Positions 25,934-34,700 of a stretch of DNA of 64,000 nt are shown piece by piece. How positions within the stretch are numbered: position 1 is the first letter of the stretch; each line of letters opens with the position of its first letter. A program made the translations under genes and the position numbers. The notes below the pieces were generated by a model. The model had not been told where the DNA came from. It made no database searches and saw nothing but the letters and a program-made list of their open reading frames with translations. This DNA is from CBDCWO01 sp965223405 (GTDB taxonomy: Bacteria > Bacteroidota > Bacteroidia > Chitinophagales > Saprospiraceae): the NCBI GenBank assembly GCA_965223405.1, contig CBDCWO010000006.1:2852001-2916000 (forward strand). The letters are read 5' to 3'.

Positions 25934-26261
25934 AATATTCTTTCATGATGATCTTCGCCTTTGTTATTTCCTTTTTAGGTGTTTTCTGAGTTTTCTTTTG
26001 AAATCCGTTCATTAGAATCACAAGTTTCTTTTCATCGAAAAAACAAAATATTCTAAAAATATTAGATCCCTGTTTTACCCTAACTTCATAAAGTTTGTCT
26101 TCAATTAAGTCAAGATATATCTTTGGAACATGTTCAATATCTTCAATTAATTCCAACGTCCAAATAATCTTATCCTTGACCTTTTTATTTTGTTTGACAA
26201 AGAACTTTTCAAAGTGATCTTTATATGTTTCAATGTATCTATACTTCTTAGAATTAGACAT
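25914..26261 (-). CDS. higB: HigB-like toxin (phage Gp49/RelE superfamily)
   Basis: 115 aa. KKVKDKIIWTLELIEDIEHV, KIYLDLIEDKLYEVRVKQGS and IFRIFCFFDEKKLVILMNGF, then KKTQKTPKKEITKAKIIMKE, is the standard Gp49/HigB pattern (YEvR, FR.ff...vlLngF.KKtqktp). Known members cleave mRNA at the ribosome. It is the first gene of the pair on the minus strand. In cassette arrays such pairs are thought to stabilise the array against deletion. Confidence 0.9.
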   Translation of the reverse strand: MSNSKKYRYIETYKDHFEKFFVKQNKKVKDKIIWTLELIEDIEHVPKIYLDLIEDKLYEVRVKQGSNIFRIFCFFDEKKLVILMNGFQKKTQKTPKKEITKAKIIMKEYFDAKNK

Positions 26262-26397
26262 AGATACAAAACTAATAAAGTTTCACTATAGTACAACTGT
26301 TAGTTTTCACTTTTAGTTTCAAAAACCTCATCATCTCAATTGGATAAGATTGATTCAAAACTAGTCTCCATAAAACTTTACATATAGTGTTTAATCC

Positions 26398-26460
26398 GAT
26401 ATAACGGTTCTGCCGTACCCGTCGTGCCGACGAAGGAGGCATGATCGTGGTTACGGCATG
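26398..26460. other. attC-like site (site 5)
   Basis: R'' GATATAAC followed by GG, arm CTGCCGTA (26410) and partner TTACGGCAT ending in R' G|TTATGGTCGG (G at 26460). ATATAAC is the complement of the core that opens this cassette at 23369 (TTATAT). Confidence 0.8.
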
Positions 26461-26515
26461 TTATGGTCGGTTGTGTGCCCTGCGTAACTCTGGGGTACAA
26501 CTTTGAAGATACGTA

Positions 26516-27547
26516 ACGTGAATAATGGATAAAAAAACTGTTGTTTTAATTTAAAACATAGGAGGATATTTAATATATTAACAGTTGAAACACAATTAAA
26601 TAATATTAAACTCCTCCATATGTTTGATGATAAAATTACAGAAATTTATGTTGCTGTGGATGACTTTTATAAAGAATTCTCTCAACAAATTCAATATTTC
26701 AGGCTTCAAGACGGTAAAAAATGTACACGCAATAGGAAAAGTAGACTATCAGACTCTGAAATGATGACCATATTGATATGCTTTCATCATAGCCATTACA
26801 CTAATTTCAAGTCATTTTATAATGAAATGGTTAGACGATATTGGATGCACTTGTTTCCTGATCTTGTTTCCTATGAACGGTTCAACCAAACACAGCAAAA
26901 AGTAATAATTCCTCTACTATTATTCCTCAAACAGTATGGATTAGGTTGTAGTAGAGGTATCAATTTCATAGATTCTACTACGATTAAGGCATGTCATATT
27001 AAGCGAGAAAAACAACATAAAGTAATGAAGGGGTTTGCAGCAAAAAGTAAAGGTACCATGGGTTGGTTCTATGGTTTCAAGTTGCATTTAGTAATTAATG
27101 ATATGGGAGAAATTCTGAGTTTTTACCTAACAAAAGCCAATGTAGATGATCGTAACCTACAGGTAATCACTTCTTTAACTGAAAACATATTTGGAAAACT
27201 TTACGGGGACAGAGGCTATATTTCAAAAGCTCTGGCCGACTTTTTATGGAATGATGGTGTACATCTAATTTATAAAACACGCAAAAACATGAAAGATCAA
27301 AATCTATCAGATATCGATAAAATCCTCTTGAGAAAAAGAGCTCTTATCGAATCGGTCAATGATGAATTGAAAAATATCTGTTCTATTGAACATTCCAGAC
27401 ATCGAGCCCCTAAAGGTTTTTTTATAAATCTGGTTGCTGGGTTAATAGCATATCAGTTCTTACCAAAAAAACCTTCTTTGAATATCTCAACTGAAAAAAC
27501 TGATAATTTACAGCTCCTCCTTACAGCCGCTTAAACATTATTCACGT
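26516..27547 (+). mobile_element. IS982-family element, copy 1
   Basis: 1032 bp with ends ACGTGAATAATG / CATTATTCACGT and a target duplication TACGTA on both sides. Copies 2 (36748) and 3 (59415) differ by only one or two bases by eye, so all three are recent. Confidence 0.9.
26620..27534 (+). CDS. IS982-family transposase (copy 1)
   Basis: 304 aa. DDE residues fall in INFIDSTTIKAC (Asp), KLYGDRGYISKAL (Asp) and LLRKRALIESVNDELKN (Glu), with the family block GWFYGFKLHLVINDMGEILS between the first two. Complete and identical in protein sequence to copies 2 and 3. Confidence 0.95.
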   Translation: MFDDKITEIYVAVDDFYKEFSQQIQYFRLQDGKKCTRNRKSRLSDSEMMTILICFHHSHYTNFKSFYNEMVRRYWMHLFPDLVSYERFNQTQQKVIIPLLLFLKQYGLGCSRGINFIDSTTIKACHIKREKQHKVMKGFAAKSKGTMGWFYGFKLHLVINDMGEILSFYLTKANVDDRNLQVITSLTENIFGKLYGDRGYISKALADFLWNDGVHLIYKTRKNMKDQNLSDIDKILLRKRALIESVNDELKNICSIEHSRHRAPKGFFINLVAGLIAYQFLPKKPSLNISTEKTDNLQLLLTAA

Positions 27548-28374
27548 TACGTAGTTCTTTGAAAAAAATCAGAGTTACAAAACTGTAGATAAGATGGTAG
27601 GGCTATGAAATAGGAGTGGACCACCCATAAGTTTGCTACAACTTTAGAAACCCACCAATTGGTGTTGTCCTTTCATGGGATTGGTACTGAGCGAATTGGA
27701 AAAGCATGACGTGAGAGCGATCATAGCAGGGTGTTTCTATGGAAGATGAACGAAAGTGAACCGTTCGAAGAAGTGTCGAAAATAACCTGGTAAGGATTGG
27801 TTCTACGGGATCTAATATGAATACAACTGGATAGACGTTGTCGATAATCGAAGTCTTGGCGGGATTGAGAGAAGTATGTCCTCAGGGATAGACCTGACGT
27901 ATACCTAACAGGCGATCAGGTTGGCAACCGGCATTTAGGCGGCATGAGCCATAGATGGGCTTATCTACGGAACAGGGGAAACTATCCGGTGATGCTAAGG
28001 GAAAGGCCATAAACTGAAAGCTTAATACCGAAGCACCGGAATAGTGGCAGATCAATTCGTAGTAGTGATAGTACCAATTAATCCACTCGAAAGTTTGGAT
28101 GAGCGAAGGGGTTGACATACTCCACAGTATTCTGTCAACCAGGTTATCTGGGAAGAACGGAGTTTGACTGGAAACCTTGTCTGGTTTCAGGAGTATGAAG
28201 AGCCGTAGCGCCTATGCTGAAGCTTCGGCGTAAGCATATGAGCTGAGAGGTTCACGTACGGTTCTGTGCCTGTGCACCGGAGTGCTTCGGCACACAGGTG
28301 TGAGAGGCTTGGGGGCGCAATTCCCCCTTGCCTACTCGCTATTCCATCTCACAATTAATTTGCCTACATCATAA

Positions 28375-28872
28375 CTAATAGGTCCCAGCCGATTCAATCG
28401 CATTTTCAATCAATTGCTCAAGATTGTCCTTAATATCATTATAAACATAAGTACTTGATGAATATATGCTGTCAAAACAAGTCACATAACTTGACAAGCG
28501 TTTACCTCCATCTGTAAAAACGCCATAAAATGGATTGCTTCCCTTCGTTGTCTGTTTTTCGTCCTTATCTTTTAAACCATGAACGTAAATACCGACTATA
28601 CCCTTATTTAATTTATACGCCTTTTCAATTTCATAAGTTATCCATTTACGTCCCGATGTAGTAGCTCCAACTAACACAACTATACAGGAGCGTTTGGCAA
28701 TTTGAGAGTCAATCCATGCTTTAATTGCAGTATCTGATTTTGACTTTACTTCTTCCCAGTCATTGTCACTAAAAGTTGATGAATCATCAACTTTACCCAT
28801 GTTTCGAACTTGGCCTGCTCGCCAGTTATCCTTGTCGTATTCAAAACTGAAAAATACTTGTCTTTTAGCCAT
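28375..28872 (-). CDS. thsB: ThsB-type TIR-domain protein (Thoeris defence)
   Basis: 165 aa, of the DUF1863/TIR-like type: QVFFSFEYDKDNWRAGQVRN at the N-terminus, SDTAIKAWIDSQIAKRSCIV, then VLVGATTSGRKWITYEIEKA in which the Glu of YEIEKA fits the catalytic Glu. Known ThsB proteins sense phage and make a cyclic ADP-ribose isomer that activates ThsA. It begins 4 bp downstream of thsA on the same strand. The pair is one cassette. Confidence 0.88.
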   Translation of the reverse strand: MAKRQVFFSFEYDKDNWRAGQVRNMGKVDDSSTFSDNDWEEVKSKSDTAIKAWIDSQIAKRSCIVVLVGATTSGRKWITYEIEKAYKLNKGIVGIYVHGLKDKDEKQTTKGSNPFYGVFTDGGKRLSSYVTCFDSIYSSSTYVYNDIKDNLEQLIENAIESAGTY

Positions 28873-28876
28873 AATA

Positions 28877-30322
28877 TTACCTTTTAAGTTTTTTCAAAAG
28901 TTTGTCAATTTCGTTCAGAGCCATATCAAATGTCGTTCTTGAATCAGCCAACTTCTGCACAAATGGCATAAAGAAGTTAGGGTTTTCATAATATTGCTCA
29001 GGATTTTCTAATATCATTTGATATATCCTTCTCGTTGCATGGCCAGTTATTCCAATAGGTATACAAATGCTACCATTGTCCCTTGATATTTCAAATTCTC
29101 GTATTACACCATCAGCTTCAATAATTTCATTTCTTTCATCTACTTTATTACCAAAAACAAAAAGTGAGAGACCACACTTAGAAATCATTTTTTGCCGATA
29201 CTCTTCCCATAGAACATGTAATGGCTTTACTCTTGTAGAGAATTGAGGGAATGGGTTGAGGATTAGTTGGTTTTCAGAATACTTCAATGGATTGCCATAA
29301 ATTGTTTCTAAAGCACCATTGATTATTGAACTACCGACACCCCAACCAAATCCATTTACAATCCGATATTCATTTTCAATGACCACCTTGGAAAGGTTAT
29401 GAATAAAACCGATTGCATCATTATTATCAAATGGTGCGTAGCTTTCAGCGCTACCTGAAATATAGATTGTTTTCTTTTTGTATTTGTATTCAATTTCTTT
29501 AAGTATCTCAGAAATGATTGAATATTCATCAATAACCAAGGATTTTATTCCATACCGCTTTAAATCATTAATAGTCAATGCTTGCCTTCGATTATTATAA
29601 TCTAATGTTGCTTGGTCTATATTTTGTGAATCACCTAGTTTATGTTTTCTTACAAAGCAATAGTGTTGTCTTTGCTGTTTGCTAAATCTATAGTTTAATC
29701 TACTTAAGACATAATCAAGATTTGGGTCGGCAAAACTAAATCCAATAAATAAAAATGTCTTTGTTGTCAATTCACCTGCCAATGCATTGATGAATGGTTC
29801 GTGTGTTGCATGGTATTGTTCATATTGTTCTTTTGTTATTATTGCTTCATCAGGATGATTGACATCACCATGCATTTTATATATTACAATATCTCTTTTG
29901 GGTTTTGTGGTTAGAAGCTGATTGTTCCTATATTTTGTATCCACAATTTTATTTTCATTCTGAAAAGCTCTCTCCAACAGTTGGTCATAATTTGTGGTCC
30001 AAATTGAGGAGAGTGGTAGTTTTGCAATTATTCTGTGATTTTCAGTTTCTGCAGTATCTTCAGTGAATTCTTCTAAAATTTTTCTGTTAAGTTTTGAGCG
30101 ATTCTGATTTTCATTTACGTGAAATTGAGCAAGCGACACCAAATCATTCTCATTTCTAATGTCGAGTCCGAGGTCATGTGCAATTTCATCCATTAATTCA
30201 GCCCAATTCACAAATCCAGCAGGAATACTAAGACCAGCTCCTGCGAGAACTGATGCAGTTCCTTCATTTAAATCTTTTACAAAATCTTTAATAAAGACAT
30301 CTATTTCATTACTAAAATTCAT
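28877..30322 (-). CDS. thsA: ThsA (SIR2-SLOG NAD-degrading effector, Thoeris defence)
   Basis: 481 aa, close to the usual length of about 476. Residues 1-285 are a SIR2 domain: ASVLAGAGLSIPAGFVNWAE, IWTTNYDQLLERA (catalytic Asn), YKMHGDVNHPDEAIITK (catalytic His) and FLFIGFSFADPNLDYVLSRL. Residues about 290-481 are a SLOG/STALD sensor (TIYISGSAESYAPFDNND, NGFGWGVGSSIINGALE). Binding of the ThsB signal there activates NAD hydrolysis and abortive defence. Line-by-line resemblance to the Bacillus cereus type I ThsA is strong. Confidence 0.93.
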   Translation of the reverse strand: MNFSNEIDVFIKDFVKDLNEGTASVLAGAGLSIPAGFVNWAELMDEIAHDLGLDIRNENDLVSLAQFHVNENQNRSKLNRKILEEFTEDTAETENHRIIAKLPLSSIWTTNYDQLLERAFQNENKIVDTKYRNNQLLTTKPKRDIVIYKMHGDVNHPDEAIITKEQYEQYHATHEPFINALAGELTTKTFLFIGFSFADPNLDYVLSRLNYRFSKQQRQHYCFVRKHKLGDSQNIDQATLDYNNRRQALTINDLKRYGIKSLVIDEYSIISEILKEIEYKYKKKTIYISGSAESYAPFDNNDAIGFIHNLSKVVIENEYRIVNGFGWGVGSSIINGALETIYGNPLKYSENQLILNPFPQFSTRVKPLHVLWEEYRQKMISKCGLSLFVFGNKVDERNEIIEADGVIREFEISRDNGSICIPIGITGHATRRIYQMILENPEQYYENPNFFMPFVQKLADSRTTFDMALNEIDKLLKKLKR

Positions 30323-30359
30323 TCGTTTTGATATTGATGGATATTAAATGATAAATCTT

Positions 30360-32167
30360 GAGTTCACTCCGGAAAGTCTCTAAACGGTACTTTGGTTAAT
30401 ATTTTGATAAGAGGGGACATATTATTATTTTTGTAAATGTTTAAACCTAGCAAAAATAGTCAAGGCGATCTGTTCAAAGATATTTCAACCCATCTTTGTG
30501 GGAGGAAGCAAAAGCTACTGGAATCACCGCATTCATGGCATAATGTTTTTTACAAAGAGGTGGTGAGTCGTATTGATGAATCTTTGTTTTCAGAATTATA
30601 TCATGAGAGGATGGGGCGGCCTAATGCCTGCATACGCATTCTTATAGGAATGATGATATTAAAGGAAGGAAATGGGTGGAGTGATGAGCAATTATATACA
30701 GAATGCCGGTTCAATATAATGGTAATGCGATCATTAGGATTGTACAATATGGATGATGATGTACCTGCGGAATCGACCTATTATGAGTTCAGAAGATTGT
30801 TGGGAGAGTATTATGAGGATCATCAACGGGACTTAATGAAAGAGGTGTTTATAAAAATTACAACTGATCAAGTGGCTATTCACGGAGTGAGTGGCAAGAA
30901 GATACGCCTTGATTCCAAGCTAATCAATAGTAACATAGCCAAGTCCAACAGGTTGCACTTAATAGTTGAAGCAGTGAGGAAGTATGTGAGTGGCAAGCCA
31001 CTCAATGAAATGAGGACACACATGGATGCTTCTAGTTATGAGATATTGGAAGCATTACAAACAAAGAGTACTTCCAATCTCACTTATCCATTGAATGCTC
31101 ATCAGAAGAAGGAGATGCTTGTCAGCATGGGTCAGATAATAGGAGTACTACTAGAGCATGGAAAAGGAAGTGTGGAGGAATCATATGTTTTATTAAAACG
31201 CATCTATGAAGAGCAATATGAGCAAAAGGACAATGATGAAAACGATGATAGCCCAGGTGGCAGCGATCAGAAAGTAGTACTCAAGCAGCCTAAAGATATT
31301 CCATCATCCAGCGTACAATCTATCCATGATCCGGATGCAGCTTATCGTACCAAAGGACAAGGAGCAAGCAAACAAACAGTAACAGGATACCATTCCAATG
31401 TGACAGAAAGTTGTGATCCCCAGGAGGATGTACATTTAATATTAGATGTTGAAGTAGTTAAAGCAAATGTAAGCGAAGATGCATTTTTAATAAAAACAGT
31501 TGATACCTGCCAACAGATACTGGAACAAGCCCACGATGAAGGCCAAAAGATAGAAGAAGTAATAACAGATGGAGGCTATGACAGCATTGCGAATCGAGAA
31601 GAAATGCTTAAAGAACAACGACCCCAATGGAGTATTGCAAAGATGAAAGGCAGAAGTTTATCATATCAAATGGAGAAAGACGAACAGGGAAATCTGGAAG
31701 TTTTCGATAGACAGAGTGGCGAGCACCTAGAAGTACATTATTCAGAACGAGCCCAAAAGCATGTTATCCATACAGTAGGTGGAAACAAAAGATATATGAC
31801 AGAAGAACAAATCGACAATTACATACAACACCAACGAATACAAGAGCAAGTCAATCAGGAAAGTTACAATCTAAGAGCAACAGCAGAATCAACCATCCAT
31901 CAATGCTTTCACAGACTAAAAAAAAGGAACAAAATCATATATCGGGGATTAGTTAAATGCCATTGGTATGTCCTGTCACGAGCATTATGGGTAAATGTTG
32001 TAAGAATTACGGAAAAAATAGGGAGAAATACCCTAATATTCTTTCATTGGCTACTACGATGCATCATGAATACTCCCATTGCAAATCACAAGTTAACATT
32101 CTGAAAACTTCCTTCAGGAGTAAAAAATATGTTGAAATCATGAAAAAGGAGTTTTCGGAGTAAACTC
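30360..32167 (+). mobile_element. IS1182-like insertion sequence, copy B
   Basis: Ends GAGTTCACTCCGGAAAGTC and GGAGTTTTCGGAGTAAACTC are inverted repeats; AATCTT is duplicated on both sides (30354-30359, 32168-32173). It lies upstream of thsA, between the gene and the attC core of that cassette, and so may affect thsA expression. Confidence 0.85.
30437..32104 (+). CDS. Transposase, IS1182-like (copy B)
   Basis: 555 aa, related to the protein at 18087-19748 but clearly diverged. Shared blocks: ERMGRPNACIRILIGMMILK, SDEQLYTECRFNIMVMRSLG, KIRLDSKLINSNIAKSNRLH, VITDGGYDSIANREEM, NLRATAESTIHQCFHRLKKR. Complete. Confidence 0.9.
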   Translation: MFKPSKNSQGDLFKDISTHLCGRKQKLLESPHSWHNVFYKEVVSRIDESLFSELYHERMGRPNACIRILIGMMILKEGNGWSDEQLYTECRFNIMVMRSLGLYNMDDDVPAESTYYEFRRLLGEYYEDHQRDLMKEVFIKITTDQVAIHGVSGKKIRLDSKLINSNIAKSNRLHLIVEAVRKYVSGKPLNEMRTHMDASSYEILEALQTKSTSNLTYPLNAHQKKEMLVSMGQIIGVLLEHGKGSVEESYVLLKRIYEEQYEQKDNDENDDSPGGSDQKVVLKQPKDIPSSSVQSIHDPDAAYRTKGQGASKQTVTGYHSNVTESCDPQEDVHLILDVEVVKANVSEDAFLIKTVDTCQQILEQAHDEGQKIEEVITDGGYDSIANREEMLKEQRPQWSIAKMKGRSLSYQMEKDEQGNLEVFDRQSGEHLEVHYSERAQKHVIHTVGGNKRYMTEEQIDNYIQHQRIQEQVNQESYNLRATAESTIHQCFHRLKKRNKIIYRGLVKCHWYVLSRALWVNVVRITEKIGRNTLIFFHWLLRCIMNTPIANHKLTF

Positions 32168-32210
32168 AATCTTCTACAATTTTTTAATTTAGGATTAAGT
32201 CTTCCTTATG

Positions 32211-32274
32211 CCGCCTAACGGTCTAGTATATGAAGCGTAGCGACCGAATGGGAGCAATGATTTCATATACATTG
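32211..32274. other. attC-like site (site 6)
   Basis: CCGCCTAAC then GGTCTAGTATATGAAGCG; partner arm TTTCATATACATTG ends at G 32274, where the A1 element begins. With A1 removed the site reads ...ATACATTG|TTAGGTGTAG. The R'' does not complement the core at 26461, so this cassette may be a fusion. Confidence 0.75.
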
Positions 32275-32332
32275 TTGAACAAAACCTTCGGTAACCCAAA
32301 GCGTACAATTTGCGTTAGGTATACCGACGATT

Positions 32333-33283
32333 TTGTCAAATAATTCCTTAAATAAATATAATGAAAAAAAAGGAACAATTATTAGCCGCTGTGAAGCCCA
32401 GGTATCTGGCTTTGCTAATTTCAAACAATCCTTCTTTCAAAAAGTAATCCTTGCAGGTCGCAGCGAACTTACTTTCAAAAACTACTTGCGAGCCATTGCC
32501 CAAGTAAGCTTGTTCTACAAAACCTTACCACTTCAGCTCACCGACGACCAGGTCAATCACTATCTCACTCTTCATAAGACTGGCCAATTGGACCGGCTAA
32601 AGCCTAGCGAAGCCTATTTCAAACACACCGTCTTCGGTCTGAGATACATGTTTAAGATGTTCGGTATAGAAGGTCGTCAGATCAGCATGCCTGAGATGAA
32701 GCGTAAGAAGCCTCTGCGAGACATTATGAATCGCTATGAGCTCATGCAGTTACTTAAAGCAGCCAAACTACAAAAACACAAGATTGCCTTTGCTCTGGCA
32801 TATGGATCTGGACTACGCATCAAAGAGCTAATCAATGTCAAAATCCAAGACATTGACCTGGTCAGGAAAACTGTTCATGTTCGGGATGGAAAAGGTGGAT
32901 ATGATCGATTTGTACCCATCAGTGATGATTTTATCAGGGGATATACTAAATATCTGTCTACACATGATATCATAGAATTTGTATTCCCAGGACAGGTGAA
33001 TACAAGTGGAATGTCCACAAGTGCCATGCAACATGCTTTGCGTACAGCCAGGAATAAGGCCGGCATTATTAAGAAAATATCAATGCACAATATCAGACAT
33101 AGTTATGCCGTACATTTTTTAGAAGATACCGGGGACTTACTCAAGCTTAAACAGTATCTCGGGCATCGTGACATCAAGAACACCATGACCTATCTCAAGT
33201 ATGTCCAGGCTATGCCCCAGTCAGATCCTTATAGTCCCTTGACCAAAGTATTTGATCTGGCTCGTCAAAATAAAAACTCTTGA
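32333..33283 (+). CDS. Tyrosine recombinase of element A1
   Basis: 316 aa from a TTG start. Core-binding domain at residues about 20-115 (KVILAGRSELTFKNYLRAIA). Catalytic domain with Arg in YGSGLRIKELINVK, Lys in the beta-hairpin VRDGKGGYDR, HNIRHSYAVHF, LGHRDIKNTMTYLKY with the Tyr nucleophile. It lacks the IntI-specific insertion. It overlaps the transposase start by 4 bp. It may resolve or integrate the element; whether it acts on the attC-like ends is untested. Confidence 0.9.
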   Translation: MSNNSLNKYNEKKGTIISRCEAQVSGFANFKQSFFQKVILAGRSELTFKNYLRAIAQVSLFYKTLPLQLTDDQVNHYLTLHKTGQLDRLKPSEAYFKHTVFGLRYMFKMFGIEGRQISMPEMKRKKPLRDIMNRYELMQLLKAAKLQKHKIAFALAYGSGLRIKELINVKIQDIDLVRKTVHVRDGKGGYDRFVPISDDFIRGYTKYLSTHDIIEFVFPGQVNTSGMSTSAMQHALRTARNKAGIIKKISMHNIRHSYAVHFLEDTGDLLKLKQYLGHRDIKNTMTYLKYVQAMPQSDPYSPLTKVFDLARQNKNS

Positions 33284-34383
33284 GATGGGAGTACACTGTA
33301 AATGACATCATAGCCAATCATTGGTCAACGACCACTTCACTTGGTCTCAATACTCACCAGTTACGGCATCTGAACAATATCAGTAAGTGCCACACTGCTG
33401 CATTGGGAGGGGTGGTATTGACTTGTAAAGATTGTGGTCTTGTGCAGTATAAATATCATTCATGTCGCAACAGACACTGTCCCTCCTGCCAGGGTAGTAA
33501 GCGGGAAGAGTGGATTGAACGCCAGCAACAATACCTGCTTGACGTACCTTATTTTCATGTCGTACTCACTTTACCATGCGAACTGAGAAGCCTGTGTTTA
33601 CACATGCCCAGGGTAATGTATAATTTACTATTCAAAGCCAGTTGGGAAACCATTGCTACGCTGAGTAAGGATATAAAGTACCTTGGTGCTCAGTCAGGCA
33701 TGACTGCCATCCTTCACACCTGGTCGCAGAATCTTTCACTCCACCCACATTTGCATTGCATTATACCAGGTGGTGGTGTAACCAAAAGTGGTAAATGGAA
33801 AACTACCAGATCTAAAGGCAAGTATTTGTTCCCGGCTAAAGTACTCAGAGTAATCTTTAAAGCCATTTTTCTCAATGAACTAAAAGCATTGATGAAAGTC
33901 GGTGTGATTAAAAGGGATAGAGGCCTATTGGATCTTTTGTATGGCAAAAAGTGGGTAGTCTATGCTAAACGCCCCTTTGCCAAACCAGCTCATGTCATTG
34001 AATATTTGGGTAGGTACACTCATAAAGTAGGTATTAGCAACTATCGCATCATAAGTGTTACCTCTACTCATGTCACTTTTCACTACAAGGACTATCGACA
34101 CGCCGGTACGAAAAAGGAAATGACCCTGACTATAGGTGAGTTCATCCGCAGATTTGCTTTACACATCTTGCCACATCGGTTTGTACGTATCAGACATTAT
34201 GGATTACTTAGTTATCATGGTCGTAGCAAAAAAATACCCGACATTCAAGACTCTCAAGGGTACCAACCAAAGCTAGATTTAATCGTCTGCAGACCGAATG
34301 TAATTGTTGATCAGTGTCTATCATGTGGGAGTAAAAAACTGAGTTCTCAAATCTTACCTAAACAAAATATACGATCACCATGA
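33280..34383 (+). CDS. IS91-like HUH transposase of element A1
   Basis: 367 aa. Zinc module LTCKDCGLVQYKYHSCRNRH/CPSCQ, HUH motif HPHLHCIIPGGG near residue 155, two-Tyr motif IEYLGRYTHKVGI near residue 240, C-terminal HYKDYRHAGTKKEM and CLSCGSKK. Overlaps the recombinase stop (ATGA-like coupling) and the next small frame. Predicted to nick and transfer one strand in rolling-circle transposition. Same family as 20876-22006. Confidence 0.92.
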   Translation: MRWEYTVNDIIANHWSTTTSLGLNTHQLRHLNNISKCHTAALGGVVLTCKDCGLVQYKYHSCRNRHCPSCQGSKREEWIERQQQYLLDVPYFHVVLTLPCELRSLCLHMPRVMYNLLFKASWETIATLSKDIKYLGAQSGMTAILHTWSQNLSLHPHLHCIIPGGGVTKSGKWKTTRSKGKYLFPAKVLRVIFKAIFLNELKALMKVGVIKRDRGLLDLLYGKKWVVYAKRPFAKPAHVIEYLGRYTHKVGISNYRIISVTSTHVTFHYKDYRHAGTKKEMTLTIGEFIRRFALHILPHRFVRIRHYGLLSYHGRSKKIPDIQDSQGYQPKLDLIVCRPNVIVDQCLSCGSKKLSSQILPKQNIRSP

Positions 34384-34613
34384 CCAATGTTACCCTCTTG
34401 ACATACAAGGCTACAAAATTGATGAATGGCACTCCTGCCGTAGGCCATTGCTATGTCCCAAAGTCAGATTTTTACCATATAATATGGGCAAGGAGGACAA
34501 TACTTAACAACGCCACCTCCTACTTTACATTCTCTAAGCCTCAATTAAGACCGCATTTCATTACTATTCCATCTCCCAAAATTCTAACAACGTTATCCAA
34601 CCTTAAAATTTAA
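34380..34613 (+). CDS. Possible 77-aa accessory protein of element A1
   Basis: Starts inside the transposase stop (4-bp overlap) and is intact in both A1 and A2 (39512-39745), but those copies are almost identical DNA, so conservation says little. No motif or hydrophobic segment recognised. Could be chance. Confidence 0.3.
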   Translation: MTNVTLLTYKATKLMNGTPAVGHCYVPKSDFYHIIWARRTILNNATSYFTFSKPQLRPHFITIPSPKILTTLSNLKI

Positions 34614-34646
34614 AGTTGTGTTCCTATAAAACTCACTATCGGTGTT

Positions 34647-34700
34647 GTTCAACAACGCCCAACATCTCAATCAGGATGATTGAGTGTTACTCGCTTTATG
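34647..34700. other. attC-like right end of A1
   Basis: GTTCAAC, then CAACATCTCAATCAGGATGA forming the hairpin, then CTTTATG|TTAGGTG. Serves as the boundary between A1 and the next cassette, whose R'' (ACACCTAAC at 36241) complements GTTAGGTGT exactly. Confidence 0.75.

Larger units (their letters stand above)
26473..28342 (+). other. Group II intron, ORF-less, interrupted by IS982 (copy 2)
   Basis: Nearly identical to the 23381 intron, including the 31-bp block inside domain V. Here domains V-VI are uninterrupted, while an IS982 element (26516-27547) splits the first 50 bp. Inserted 12 nt after the attC G|TT (TTATGGTCGGTT then GTGTGCC). Spliced length without the IS would be about 830 nt. 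No reverse transcriptase. Confidence 0.8.
32275..34700 (+). mobile_element. A-type element A1: tyrosine recombinase plus IS91-like transposase with cassette borders
   Basis: Left border G|TTGAACAAAAC, right border CTTTATG|TTAGGTG. Near the right end are GTTCAAC (34647-34653), which complements the opening GTTGAAC, and a hairpin CTCAATCA/TGATTGAG (34666-34684). Those are the parts of an attC whose R'' matches its own cassette start. A2 at 36368 is identical at both borders and diverges at exactly the same bases. Contains three overlapping genes in one direction. Confidence 0.8.

Noticed and set aside
32271..32285. Explaining the A-element borders by IS91 target choice (GAAC tetranucleotide)
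   Set aside because: GTTGAAC is shared at the left edge, but treating it as target does not rejoin the flanks into a sensible site, whereas cutting at G|TT restores complete attC cores in both copies.
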